Source: Desmodus rotundus
Lineage: Eukaryota; Chordata; Mammalia; Chiroptera; Phyllostomidae
Direction of reading: 5' to 3'
Assembly: GCF_022682495.2 (NCBI RefSeq)
Contig: NC_071393.1
Location: 100,863,010 to 100,927,009, forward strand
Length of the DNA: 64,000 nt
Position 1 is the first letter of the stretch. Every line of letters starts with the position of its first letter. The notes beneath the pieces were generated by a model. The model made no database searches. It was given only the letters and a program-made list of their open reading frames with translations, and had not been told where the DNA came from. A program made the translations under genes and the position numbers. Positions 50,440 to 60,715 of the stretch are shown one piece after another.

Positions 50440-50643
50440 TTAAATTTTTTATTTATTTATTTTTAGAGAAAGGGGGAGGGAGGGAGAGAGGGAGAGAAAC
50501 ATCAATGTGTGGTTACTTCTCATGTGGCCCCCACTGGGGACCTGGCCTGCAACCCAGGCATATGCCCTGACTGGGAATCAAACTGGCGACCCTTTGGTTC
50601 ACAGGCTGTGCTCAATCCACTGAGCGACACCAGTCAGGGTAAG
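50440..50643 (-). mobile_element. VES tRNA-derived SINE inserted in L1
   Basis: In reverse complement the head starts 'accctgactggtgtcgctca', followed by the B-box region, a GA-rich body and an A/T tail. Perfect 12-base duplications 'aattagtatttt' flank it at 50428-50439 and 50644-50655. Confidence 0.92.
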
Positions 50644-51103
50644 AATTAGTATTTTGAAAATGCCCATATCCCAAGTGATCTACAGATTCAGTGCAATCCC
50701 TGTCACAATTCTTGTGGCATTTTTCACAGAAATAGAACAAACAATCCAAAAACTTGTGTGAAACCACAAAAGATCCCAAATAGTCAAAACAAAACAACAA
50801 AAAAACCCCACCAATAATGCTGGAGGCATCACAATTCTTAATTTAAAACTATGTTTCAAAGCTTTAGTAACCAAACAGTATGGTATTAGAAAAAAACACA
50901 CAAAAATCAGTGGAAGAGACTAGAGAGCCAATAAATTATGCATGCACAAGTGGCCAGTTAATTTTTGACAAAGGAGCCAAGAATATACAACAGGGAAAGG
51001 TAATTTTCTTCAATAACTTGTGCTGGGGAAAATGGGAAAAATATTTGCAAACCACATATCTGATAGAGGTTAATATGCAAAGTGTACAAGGAACTCATAC
51101 AAC

Positions 51104-51160
51104 TCTCTCTCTCTCTCTGTACACACACACACACACACATACACACTCACTCACACTCAG
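51104..51160. repeat. (CT)n followed by (AC)n microsatellite
   Basis: About seven CT units, then 'gta', then about ten AC units and imperfect CACT repeats. It lies inside the L1 and marks the place where consensus ORF2 sequence appears to be missing. Confidence 0.92.
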
Positions 51161-51828
51161 ATCCTTTGCCCACTTTCTCATTGAGAAAATGAGAAAATAC
51201 AAACCAAAACCGCAATGAGCTAACACCTCACACCATCTGTGACATCAAATATCAAAAAGACAAGAGGGAACTGAAGTTGGTGAGGATGTGGAGAAAAGGG
51301 AACCTCTGTGCACTGTTGGTGGGAATGTAAACTAGTACAGCCACTACAGAAAACAGTATGGAAATTCCTCAAGACGTTAAAGATAGAACTATCATATGCT
51401 AGCAATTCCACTTTTGAATATACATCCAAAGGGAACAAAGTCACTATCTCAGAGAGATAACCGCGCTCCCATGTTCACTGCAGCATCGCTCACAATAACC
51501 AAGGTATGGAAACAGTGTACATGTCCATTGATGAAGGGATGGATAAAGAAGATTGCACACACTCACATTAATATTATTCAGCCTTTAAAAGTGGGAAATC
51601 CTGCCATTTGCGACAACATGGACAAAAACTCAGTGCATTTTTCTAAGTGAAATAAGCCAGATAAAGACAAATAATGCATGACATAACTTCTATGTAGAAT
51701 TAAAAAAGAAAAAAAAAAGAATTAAAAAAGAAAAAGAAAAAGTAGAACTCACAGAAATAGAGTAGAATGGTTGACAGAGGCTGGGATGTGAGGGACATAG
51801 GGAAAAGTTAATGAAAATACAAACTTTT

Positions 51829-52596
51829 GAGGCATGGGAGAACCAAGATGGCGGCGTAGGTAGACACACTGCACCTCCTCGCACAACCAGAACTGACAGA
51901 GAATCGAACAGCAAGGGGGACCAACACCAAGAAAATAGAAAATAACCATTCATCCAGACTGGTAGGAGGGGCGGAGACGGGCACTGGGGTGGAGAGGACT
52001 TGCGTGGCTGTGGCAGGACTGAGACTGGTGGAGTGTGGGACAAATGGAGCAGGCAGTCCGAGCACTAGCAGACCCTGCGGCCCCACATTTGCACAGATAA
52101 ACCCAGAGGGCTGGACTCAGAGTGGCGGAGAACGGGGCAGGCAGAGCAGCGGGTAGCACCCCGCGGCACCACATTTGCCCACAGATAAACCGGACAAACG
52201 GTGGGGAGCGAAGCAGACCGCGTAACCCAGGGCTCCAGCTCAGGGAAATAAAGCCTCAAACCTCTGATTGAAAACGCCCGTGGGGGTTGGGCCGGCAGCA
52301 GGAGAGACTCCCAGCCTCACAGGAGAGGTTGTTGGAGAGACCCACAGGGGCCTAGAGTGTGCACAGGCCCATTTACTCGGGAACCAGCACCAGAGTGGCC
52401 CAGTTTGATTGTGGGTAGCGGAGTGAAAGATTGAAAGCCGGAGGAGAGTGAGGCGGGCGCCATTGCTCCCACTCAGCCCCTCCCCCACATACAGCGTCAC
52501 AGCGCTGCGACCAGCATTACCCCGCCCTGGTGAACACCTAAGGCTCCGCCCCTTAAAGTAACAGACCCGCCAAGACAAAAAAAAAAAAAAAAAAAA
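51829..52596 (+). promoter_or_regulatory. HAL1-like 5'UTR with probable internal promoter
   Basis: The first bases include 'aagatggcggc' at 51845, a YY1-type site. Human L1 also has a YY1 site near its 5' end that positions transcription starts. The region is much richer in G, C and CpG than its surroundings. Two imperfect tandem units share 'acatttgc' and 'cagataaac' (52084-52103 and 52171-52190, about 87 bases apart). It ends in a 21-base A run whose last A is the first base of the ORF1 start codon. Minus-strand frames of up to 133 codons overlap it but show no domain. Confidence 0.65.
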
Positions 52597-53295
52597 ATGG
52601 CCCAAATGACAGAACACTTCAAAGCTCCAGAAAAAATACAACTAAGCGACGAAGAGATAGCCAACCTATCGGATGCACAGTTCAAAGCACTGGTTATCAA
52701 TATGCTCACAGGCTTGGTTGAATCTATTCGAAAAACAGATGAAAAAATGAAGCCTATGCTAAGAGAAACAAAGGAAAATGTACAGAGAACCAATAGTGAT
52801 GAGAAGGAAACTGGGACTCAAATCAATGGTGTGGACCAGAAGGAAGAAACAAACATCCAAACAGAAAAGAATGAAGAAACAAGAACTTGGAAAAATGAGG
52901 AGAGGCTTAGGAACCTCCCGGACGCCTTGAAACATTCCAACATCCGAATTATAGGGGTGCCAGAAGGAGAAGAGGAAGAACAAAAAATTGAAAACTTATT
53001 TGAACAAATAATGAAGGAGAACTTCCCCAGTCTGGCAAAGGAAATAGACTTCCAGGAAGTCCAGGAAGCTCAGAGAGTCCCAAAGAAGCTGGACCCAAGG
53101 AGGAACACGTCAAGGCACATCATAATTACATTACCCAAGATTAAATGCAAGGACCTACATCCAAGATTACTGTACCCAGCAAAGCTATCACTTAGAATGG
53201 AAGGGAAGATAAAGTGTTTCTCAGATAAGGTCAAGTTAAAGAAGTTCATCATCACCAAGCCCTTATTATATGAAATGTTAAAGGGAGTTACCTAA
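52597..53295 (+). CDS. L1/HAL1 ORF1-type RNA-binding protein, intact frame with C-terminal-domain deletion
   Basis: Encodes 232 residues, against about 340 for human L1 ORF1p. L1 ORF1 proteins trimerise through a coiled coil, bind element RNA with an RRM and a C-terminal domain, and act as chaperones in the cytoplasmic RNP. Visible here are an N-terminal acidic helix ('LSDEEIANLSDAQFKALVI', residues 16-34), a short polar/Glu-Lys-rich segment (45-100) where a long coiled coil is expected, an RRM start (NIRIIGVPEGE, 115-125), 'EAQR' (157-160) and the C-terminal 'YPAKLS' (193-198). Residues 183 and 184 join sequence that is separated by several tens of residues in ordinary ORF1, including the LQAR...W stretch present in the other two copies here. 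The deletion keeps the frame. The start has A at -3 and G at +4; the stop is the natural family stop, TAA. Whether it is expressed is unknown. Confidence 0.85.
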   Translation: MAQMTEHFKAPEKIQLSDEEIANLSDAQFKALVINMLTGLVESIRKTDEKMKPMLRETKENVQRTNSDEKETGTQINGVDQKEETNIQTEKNEETRTWKNEERLRNLPDALKHSNIRIIGVPEGEEEEQKIENLFEQIMKENFPSLAKEIDFQEVQEAQRVPKKLDPRRNTSRHIIITLPKIKCKDLHPRLLYPAKLSLRMEGKIKCFSDKVKLKKFIITKPLLYEMLKGVT

Positions 53296-53663
53296 GAAAA
53301 AGAAGATCAAAAATAGGAACAGTAAAAATGACAGCAAACTCACAGTTATTAACGGCCACACATAAAACAAAAACGAGAGCAAACTAAGCAAACAACTAGA
53401 ACATGAGGGTTGTCATTAAGGGAGTGGGAGGGGGGGGAAGGTACAGAGAATAAGTAGCATAGATGATAGGTGGAAAATAGACAGGGGGAGGGTAAAAATA
53501 GTGTAGGAAATGTAGAAGCCAAAGAACTTATAAGTATGACCTATGGACATGAACTATGGGGGGGGAATGTGGGAGGGAGGGGGTGGGCAGGATGGAGTGA
53601 AGTGGGGGGGGGGGAATGGGACAACTGTAATAGCATAATCAATAAATATATTTAAAAAAAAAA
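53296..53663 (+). other. HAL1-like 3'UTR with G-rich tract and polyadenylation signal
   Basis: Follows the ORF1 stop directly. G runs lie at 53424-53438 and at 53559-53616, the latter with several runs of three or more G within 60 bases, enough to form G-quadruplexes in the sense strand. The end 'gggacaactgtaatagcata' with 'atcaataaa' is shared with the copies at 47.8 and 63.3 kb. Quadruplex-forming 3'UTRs are a known property of L1 elements. Confidence 0.75.
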
Positions 53664-54010
53664 GAAAATACAAACTTTTACTTATAAGATGAATAAGGTC
53701 TGAGAATCTAATGTATAACATGTGACTATAGTTGACAACACTGTATTGTGCAATTGAAATTTTCTAAGAGAGTATAACTTGTGTTCCCACGCACACACAA
53801 AATCGTAAATACCTGAGGTGACAGATGTGTTAATGAACTCTACGGTGGAAATCCTTTCACGGTATATGTGTGTATCGAGTTACCATGTTGTACACTTTAA
53901 CTCTATTACAATTTTATATGTCAATTATACTTCAATTAAGTTGAAAAAAATAAATTAAAGTCAAAGATGCAAAAACTAAAATATATATATAAATAAATAC
54001 AAATAAAACT

Positions 54011-54635
54011 CTGTGATGCACTTTAAATCTTGCACGTTGTATTTTGACTTTATTTCGTTTCCCCCCGGTGGAATGTTGCTTATTCAGCAAGCAAGTACAA
54101 CTATACTTCTTCCTCAGAGTGAATGATTTCAAACTTTTCTGAACTTCTTATGAAGGCAATTTTTATAGTAGAGAATTGCTACATTAAGACCCCATAAAAT
54201 GTATGATGTCAATCAGTTATATTAAACACCCTCCCTGGAATATGCTGCAGCAAATTACATTTTCTAGAACTCTAACCTCTTGAGATTTAAATCCAGTCCA
54301 AACAGAATTTTTTTCTTTAAATCAGAAAGCTCTCTTCAACTGAAACTTCCTATAGTCAGTTTGCAGCAGTTTATCATGTGGTTTATTACCCTTGAAAATA
54401 ATAAAATGAAAGTCCTAACTGACGTTTGTCTAGTGTCAGCATCTTAGGACATCTGTGATGCGGGAGAGATGCTGAGGGTATCTTTTTGTTTTTCACTCAA
54501 CTGAGCTGTGATCAGGTTATGTGGGATGCAAATACAACAAGTAGTGAGGGCTGAGGACTTGTCACCGCTCACCAAGTCAGTTCAATGCCTGTAAGTGTTA
54601 CTGCATAACCTACTTTCCTCACTGAATCCTGGGAA
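54011..54635. other. Unassigned intergenic sequence
   Basis: No gene or nameable repeat is seen. Confidence 0.4.
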
Positions 54636-54639
54636 ATCC

Positions 54640-54795
54640 TAAAGCCCAAATCCACCAGTTAGGCTCTCCAGGGCAGTTAGATAAAGTTCAAAATCCTTAA
54701 CTTGATTTCTAAGGCTCATCTTGTGCTACTGGCTCTCTCACACTCCAGTCACTCTGGGCTTGCTTATTTTTCCAATTCTCCAAGCTCAACACACC
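54640..54795 (+). repeat. L2 LINE 3' fragment
   Basis: 'aaagttcaaaatccttaact', 'aaggctcatcttgtgctact' and 'cacactccagtcactctggg' follow L2 order. Confidence 0.6.
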
Positions 54796-56464
54796 CACCC
54801 CTAAGTCTATATAACATGCATAGTAAATCAGCTTTATAAACTGGCATTACTAACACATTAAATGTCAAGTACTCTATTGCATCAGATCTAAGTTGCATTT
54901 TGGAAAATCAGTGTATGTTGCCATATGTCTGAGGGTGGCATAAACCCCCAGTGGTAGTTTGGGAATATTGGAACTACGAGGGCTGCTTCCTTCCCATGTA
55001 TAGCATGGCGTGCCTGTTGGGACAGCTGCTACTCTTAAGATAAACACAGAGAAGGGGCCTTGGCACAGAGTTAGGGAGCTTTGCTTCCTTGAGAGCTTTA
55101 GTAATGGCTTTGCCCTGAGCAATTTTCCATGGGATTAGTGGGGTTTGAAATCTGTTGATGTTTTCTGAGGACACACTGGAGTAAAAACACACAAAAATAT
55201 GATTCTTGGGGATAAATTCATTGAGAGCTTGGCATTTGCCCCGTAAAACTAGAAAGTATATTTGAAATCTGAGACTATATTGTGCTAGTAGAAGCATATT
55301 GAGCACATTTGCGTATTTCTTTAAAAGAAGGATAATGACACTATTTATTTTTCTTTGTCTGAATCACATTTTAAGGTGACTTTTCATTTGCTCTCTATTT
55401 TTCTTTATTTGAGTCAGTAATTGGACACAGCAATTCATCTGTAGCTAAGGCTTCCTCTATCAATAGGCAACTATATTTGAATGGCTTTCAAAAAAGGGCA
55501 TCACACACTGTGTCTAGCACTGAGAGTGAACCTTGGTTAAGAAGTTGGAACATCACTGCCATCAAACACATTTGTACACGAATTACAGAGGGATGGAAGG
55601 GAATGAAACATCAGAGTGTGTGTAGTCATGAAAGTATCTTACTGAGCTGGGACCACTGTGTGCCCTGGTATTTCTTGATGAACTGGGTATTTTAAAATTT
55701 ATAAGTCACAGCAAGTTACCTAATTCATTAGCTGGAACCTAAAATATTTTTAGAAAGCAAATGTGTCATATTTTCTCACTGTTAGAGAAAATATGACTTT
55801 AAAAATCTTTCACAGCCTTGAAAATGCCTCTGTTCTGTATTGATTGTGAATATTTGAGCTATGGTATACAATTACAGAAATAGTGGCATTTGAAATAGTG
55901 TGTCTTTGGTATGTTCATCAATTTGTCCTGAGGAACTAGAGCATTGATTGAAAATCGATCAGTTGGCCATACTATTCTATCGTTTTCATTATTGCGATGG
56001 TAGATGCATTTTTATGGTCTGGTTCATCTCTTCCAATGGCCAGATCAGGGTATTTGCATGTGTTATGATTGATGGTTATTCTACATTGGCCACAGGTTGG
56101 TAAATATGCATTTTATATACAATATATATCAAATATAAAGTGAATTTTCCCTCAAAATTATGACTTGGAAAAGAAGAAATCATATTTAAATCCCTTCAAA
56201 ACCTCTTGTGTGATGATTATGTTATTTTATTTTGAACAAAAAATACTTTTTAAGAAAGACATATTAGTTTAAAATGGTCTCAATCCAGTCTAGTATTTAA
56301 TGCATACATAGATTTTTTTTCTGATGGAATTCCCTAAAAGACAAGACAAATTTAGCAAAACTTTATAGTGCTTCCATATGCATGTTTTAAAAAATTCATT
56401 CATTTTTACACATGGTACAGAATCACATGGTACAACATTCAAACTATTCAAAGAAGATACAGTA
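54796..56464. other. Unassigned intergenic sequence
   Basis: No gene or clear repeat. Minus-strand frames of 82 and 110 codons overlap at 54874-55306 but show no domain. Confidence 0.4.
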
Positions 56465-56479
56465 GAAAACAAAAACCAA

Positions 56480-56698
56480 CCCTGGCTGCGTGGCTCAGTG
56501 GACTGGATCATCGTCCTGTACACCAAAGACTGCAGATTCAGTTCCCAGTCAGGGCACATACCTAGGTTGCGGGTTCAGTCCCCAGTTGGAGAACTTATGG
56601 GAGGCAACTGACTGATGTTCCTCTCTTACATCTATGTCTCTCCCCCTGCCTCTCTCTCAAATCAATAAACATATTCTCAGGTGAGAATTAAAAAGAAG
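56480..56698 (+). mobile_element. VES tRNA-derived SINE (bat)
   Basis: Starts 'ccctggctgcgtggctcagt', with a B-box-like 'agattcagttccc', a second tRNA-related part 'gttgcgggttcagtcccca', a CT-rich body and an A-rich end. Approximate 15-base duplications flank it ('gaaaacaaaaaccaa' and 'gaaaccaaaaccaaa'). Confidence 0.9.
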
Positions 56699-56837
56699 GA
56701 AACCAAAACCAAACATAAACACAAACAAAAAACCCTCACTCCCAGTGTTGTCCTGCAAACACCCAGTTGCCTTCCCTGAAGACAATTGATGTTATCATAA
56801 ATATACTGTTTTAGAGATCTCTTTAAAAAGAAATATA

Positions 56838-57044
56838 TGCCCTGGCTGGTGTGGCTCAATGGATTGAGTGCCAGCCTGCAAACCAAAAGATCACTGGTTC
56901 CCAGTCTAGGGCATATGCCTGGGTTGCAGGCCAGGTCCCCAGTAGGGAGGGCGTAAGAGGCAACCACACATTGATGTTTCCCTCCCTCTCTTTCTTCCTC
57001 CTCACCCCTCCCTAAAAATAAATAAATAAAATCTTTTTTTTAAA
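56838..57044 (+). mobile_element. VES tRNA-derived SINE (bat), well preserved
   Basis: Starts 'ccctggctggtgtggctcaa'. The polymerase III box A resembles 'tggctcaatgg' (56852-56862) and box B 'ggttcccagtc' (56896-56906). The body is followed by a CT-rich stretch, 'aaataaataaataaa' and a T run. The tRNA-like head has lost tRNA folding and is not a tRNA gene. Confidence 0.92.
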
Positions 57045-57585
57045 AAAGGATATTAAAAGAATAAAAAACCATATACTGCAGGCATGGGATGAACAGAAAC
57101 ATCAGATGCTTTAATGTCCTGAAAATGGGTTGTTTAGGGCTTAGAATTGAATTTCTGATGTTTCCTACAAAGATTCTCAGAGTTCTGTATCCCAAATATC
57201 TCAAATCGAAGGTAGAATATGTGCCAGGTACAGCTGTGTTAGAGGACGTGAACTCCTGCTGCACATTAAGGTAGTCCCATGGTTAAAAATTTAATAATGG
57301 TATATGCTGAAATAATTTCATTTGTTTCTTCATTAATATATATTGAAAACCTATCTATATGTCAAGTGTTGCAATAGGTATTATTAGAGATGAAATTGTT
57401 AACAAAAAAGACATAGTGCCTGACTCCTTAGCACAACATTGTCTCTATTTTTAAAACCACTAAATATTCTTCCTTTGACCAGTTGTCATTTTGGTTATAG
57501 AGTTAGCATGCTTTCAACCAAGTTGTGTTTTTAGGGACAAATCATTTAGAGCTATTAGTATATAAGGCATAATTAACATCCCACT
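57045..57585. other. Unassigned intergenic sequence
   Basis: No gene or nameable repeat is seen. Confidence 0.4.
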
Positions 57586-57589
57586 TTAT

Positions 57590-57815
57590 ATGCTCTCGTC
57601 TGTACTTCTGAATATACCTATAAATTCTCCAGTAGGGCCTTCGTGATCTTGTGTTATAATTCAGGTTCACCTGTCTTTCTTCCCTTCTATGATGGGGTCT
57701 TTGAGGTTAAGCAATGTTTTATTCCACTTAGTATTTCCAGCTCTTATCATATAAACATACCAGTCATATAACAGACACTCAATAAATATTGACTGAAAGA
57801 ATGAATAAATGAATA
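57590..57815 (+). repeat. L2 LINE 3' end
   Basis: 'gatggggtctttgaggttaa', 'ccacttagtatttccagctc' and 'agacactcaataaatattga' followed by GAATGAATAAATGAA match the L2 terminus. Confidence 0.7.
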
Positions 57816-59555
57816 ATGACCCTAAAAGTTGCAAAATGGGTTTTGTGATCTCACCTAATTACAAGGAAACCTTTTTGCGATTCAGATTGCTTCTGGCCTC
57901 ATCCTGCTTGGAAAAGGGGACCCAAAGGGAATGCCTCTTTATCTCACAATTAATGAGCCATCTAGTCTCTGTTTATTGCTATGGCTTTTTAAGTATACAT
58001 TTGCAGGGGGTTTTTAAACCATTTGGAAATGTAATTATCATGTTTTCCACCTACATAAATACATAAGGGATGGATTTATTTATGTGCGTAGGTATATAAT
58101 ATGCGTCCTGGGTTTTGTCCCTTAGAATTTGCCCTTTTTCAGCAGACATTTCTGGGGCAAAGAAGGTTATGCTATATTTTCAGTCACCGTCCATCAAAGG
58201 GAACATGGAGAAAACGTGCATATACCCAAGAGCACCTTTCTCGGAGGCCTTGGGTAATGACTCACCGTTGTTTACAAGAGGATTTTGCCTCATGTGAAGC
58301 AGGTGTTGAAACATTTGGACAGCTCTGTAAAAATTTCAGTGAAATGTGGTGAGTGTTAATCATCAGCCTGCGTGTTTTTTAAAAGTGATTTTGGTGCTCT
58401 GAGCCACCTTCAACTTGCAGAGCGAATTTTCTCATGTTTCCTTTGACCTCTCGTCCCCTCCTGTCTTGTAGCCTGCACTCATACCTCGCATCCACTCAAC
58501 CTGTGCCCCCACCAGCCCCAGCCCAGTTCACCAGCATCGCTCTAAAATTCCCCAACAAATCTCACCACTACAGGAAAGTGGACTGGCAATTTCTCTTGGC
58601 CCCCGAGCTGTCTGGACACGCCACCTCAGGGGGGTTCTCTGTGCAGTACCACACTGCTGGGTAGATCACAGCAGTGGGTAAGCAGGGAACAAGTAAACCC
58701 TCAACAAGATGAAAGTTTGTCACTGCGAAACTCTTCTGGGCCAACTCCAGCCTAAATTGCTGCACTGTGTAACTACAGGAATTTGTTAAAAGAACAAAAA
58801 TACTAGTATCATTTCACAGTGTTGCCTGGAAGTATAAAATTTTCCCCACTTCCCACCATCATTGTATTACTCTTTTTACAAGTTTGTGTTACACTACCCA
58901 ACCTCATCAGAAGTTCCTTTTTTGTTTTTCTCTTAGAAAATTATGTTATATAAGAAAGGAGATGGGAGAAGCATACCAATAGACTAATGCACATTTGGGT
59001 GCTCAATGTCAGACACGAGTGACTCCAAAGACCAGAGAGAAAAGGACGATGTCTGTGTCAAGTTCCCCAGAAGGAGGCAGTGAGAAGAGGACTTGTGTGA
59101 ACCAGAATGTGCGTTACTTCACGGGGACGCTGCAGTGTCCGTTATACCACAGGGTTGTCCCCAGAGAGTGAGGGAACTGAGCTTTCATACTCTGGCATCC
59201 TCGGTCACTGGCTAAGGGCCACCCAGGGGCCATGTAAATTTCTAGGCATTTCCAAGACTCTCCGAGTGTATAGGCAAGATGGTCTCTGGACAAGGACAGT
59301 CCGCTATAAAAGAGCTACAGGTAGCACCTCTTGGGAGCAAAAGCCTACCTGTTCAAAAATTTTAAAAAATCAGTTCAAGGTGACCTGGAATGTGGAGAAA
59401 ATATGCATATACCCAAACAACACTGTTTGATACAGAAAGACTTCCATAAGTGATGCTAAGACAATTGGGTTTTGATCATTAAAAATTTAAATAAGACTTA
59501 TAGAATATACAAAAGTAGCTGAAACAAATTAGAGAGTCAAAACTTTTTGTAAAGC
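57816..59555. other. Unassigned sequence, one weak exon-like stretch
   Basis: 58434-58664 is GC-richer than its surroundings and holds an open frame of 76 codons. It follows a pyrimidine tract ending 'cctcctgtcttgtag' (58459-58473), which would serve as a splice acceptor. I recognise no protein family and no matching exons elsewhere. Chance or an unrecognised repeat is more likely. 59107-59430 holds another unrecognised 107-codon frame. Confidence 0.3.
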
Positions 59556-59559
59556 TTTT

Positions 59560-60715
59560 ACCATATACTACAGTATAGGAGAATATCTTCCTTATTTTAG
59601 AGTTAGGAAAGAATATCTTAGATATTAAGAGCATTAACTACGAAGGAAAAAATTGATAAATTTGACTATATTAAAATGAGAAGTTTCAGTGAAACAAAAG
59701 ACACCATTAAAAGAGTGAAAGAATATGTAAGCAGTGAAGAAGGTATGAGAAACCACACGTCTGGTAAAGGAGTTGCGTCCAGAACATAGAAAACTGCTAC
59801 ACGCCATTGTGAAAAGGAGGGACAAGTGAGAAAAAGGGAAAAGATTTGAACGGCCACATTAGAAAGAAAACATCTGCATGGCAAATAAACATATAAAAAG
59901 GTACTCAACTTTGTTAGTTATCAGGAAAATGTGCATTAAAGCCCCAGTAAAATACCACCACACACCCATCAGACCTGCAACAGCGAAGAAGTCTGAGAGC
60001 GCCGAGTGTCGGTGAGCTGTGGAGCAACTGGAATTCGCACTTGCTGCTTGTTGAGGTGTCAGCTGGTGCAAGCAGTTTGGAATACAGCTTGGCATTTTCT
60101 AGTAGAGTTGACTATTTCATATATATATATATATATATACACATATATATATATACACACACGTGTGTGTGTGTGTGTGTGTGTGTATATGATAGTCATA
60201 TACATAGCCTGTGACTCAGCAATCCCAACCTGGGATATTCTCCAGAGAAATGTAAGCACACACATCAGTCTCCAGACAAGAATCTTCATAGCACCATTTG
60301 CTGGTAATAGCCAAAACCTGGAAACAATCCAAATGCCCAGCTCCAATAAGATAGATCATTTATGTTGGTATGTGAACACAATGGAAGCGAATGAACCACA
60401 TCTCCTTACAACAAAATGAAAGCATTCAAAAACCTAATGTTGAGTGAAAGAATCCAGAAACATGGCAAGACTTCAAGTGTGATGCCATTCCTATAAAGTA
60501 CGAATCATTCCAAACTCGGCAATGTGGTTTAGAGATGCATATGTAAATAGTCAAGGAAAAGGGAGGGAATTCTCTCGTAGAAGATAAGTGGTTATCTGAA
60601 GAGAGAAGGAGAGAATTATGATAAGAGAGGGGTATAAGAAGTACTTGTATATCCCTCCGCATTCTTGAGTGTGTGTGTTTTATTTTATACTTAAAATGTT
60701 AAACAGAAATATGAA
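59560..60715 (+). mobile_element. Old L1 ORF2 end and 3'UTR, sense
   Basis: 'tgataaatttgactatatta', 'tgagaagtttcagtgaaaca', 'tactcaactttgttagttat', 'gtgactcagcaatcccaacc' and 'ctggaaacaatccaaatgcc' follow the C-terminal ORF2 order. It is interrupted by a TA/TG microsatellite and has many stops. The forward 137-codon frame at 60006-60419 reads through this and is not a gene. Confidence 0.75.
60119..60188. repeat. (TA)n-(TG)n compound microsatellite
   Basis: TA repeats with CA interruptions pass into 'acacacacgtgtgtgtgtgt' and a TG run. The junction holds a 16-base perfect palindrome (60155-60170). Alternating purine-pyrimidine sequence of this kind favours Z-DNA and cruciforms. Confidence 0.92.

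Larger units (their letters stand above)
51829..53663 (+). mobile_element. Full-length HAL1-like ('half-L1') retrotransposon
   Basis: This is a complete non-LTR retrotransposon without ORF2. It has a GC-rich 5'UTR starting 'gaggcatgggagaaccaaga', one open ORF1-type frame, a G-rich 3'UTR, the terminal 'aatcaataaa' signal and an A-tail. Perfect 16-base target-site duplications 'gaaaatacaaactttt' lie at 51813-51828 and 53664-53679. It sits inside an older L1. HAL1 elements are known mammalian L1 derivatives that keep ORF1 and rely on L1 ORF2 protein. The intact duplications and open frame suggest a fairly recent insertion. It could instead be an L1 copy that lost ORF2 by deletion, but two other copies here have the same ORF1-to-3'UTR join. 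Confidence 0.88.
50384..54010 (+). mobile_element. L1MA-like element, sense, interrupted by a SINE and a HAL1
   Basis: ORF2-region sequence ('ctacagattcagtgcaatcc', 'aatgctggaggcatcacaat', 'gggaatgtaaactagtacag') leads to a typical 3'UTR ('actatagttgacaacactgt', 'gttaccatgttgtacacttt') and an A-rich end. It is split by the VES SINE at 50440 and the HAL1-like element at 51829. Part of ORF2 near 51100 is replaced by a CT/CA microsatellite. Stops are frequent, so nothing is translated. Confidence 0.8.

Noticed and set aside
51690..52641. Several overlapping minus-strand frames (up to 133 codons) across the HAL1-like 5'UTR, possibly an ORF0-like antisense gene
   Set aside because: They are low-stop frames produced by GC-rich sequence. 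No start context, domain or agreement between frames supports coding. Primate ORF0 is known, but nothing here shows homology.
52597..53295. The 232-residue frame as a host (domesticated) gene
   Set aside because: It sits inside a complete element with target-site duplications, 5'UTR, 3'UTR and A-tail, so it is the element's own ORF1.
56838..56910. tRNA gene
   Set aside because: The tRNA-like head belongs to a VES SINE. It keeps box A and box B resemblance but not a cloverleaf, and it continues into a SINE body and tail.
60006..60419. Forward frame of 137 codons as a small membrane protein
   Set aside because: It reads through a TA/TG microsatellite and decayed L1 sequence; the hydrophobic run is repeat-encoded.
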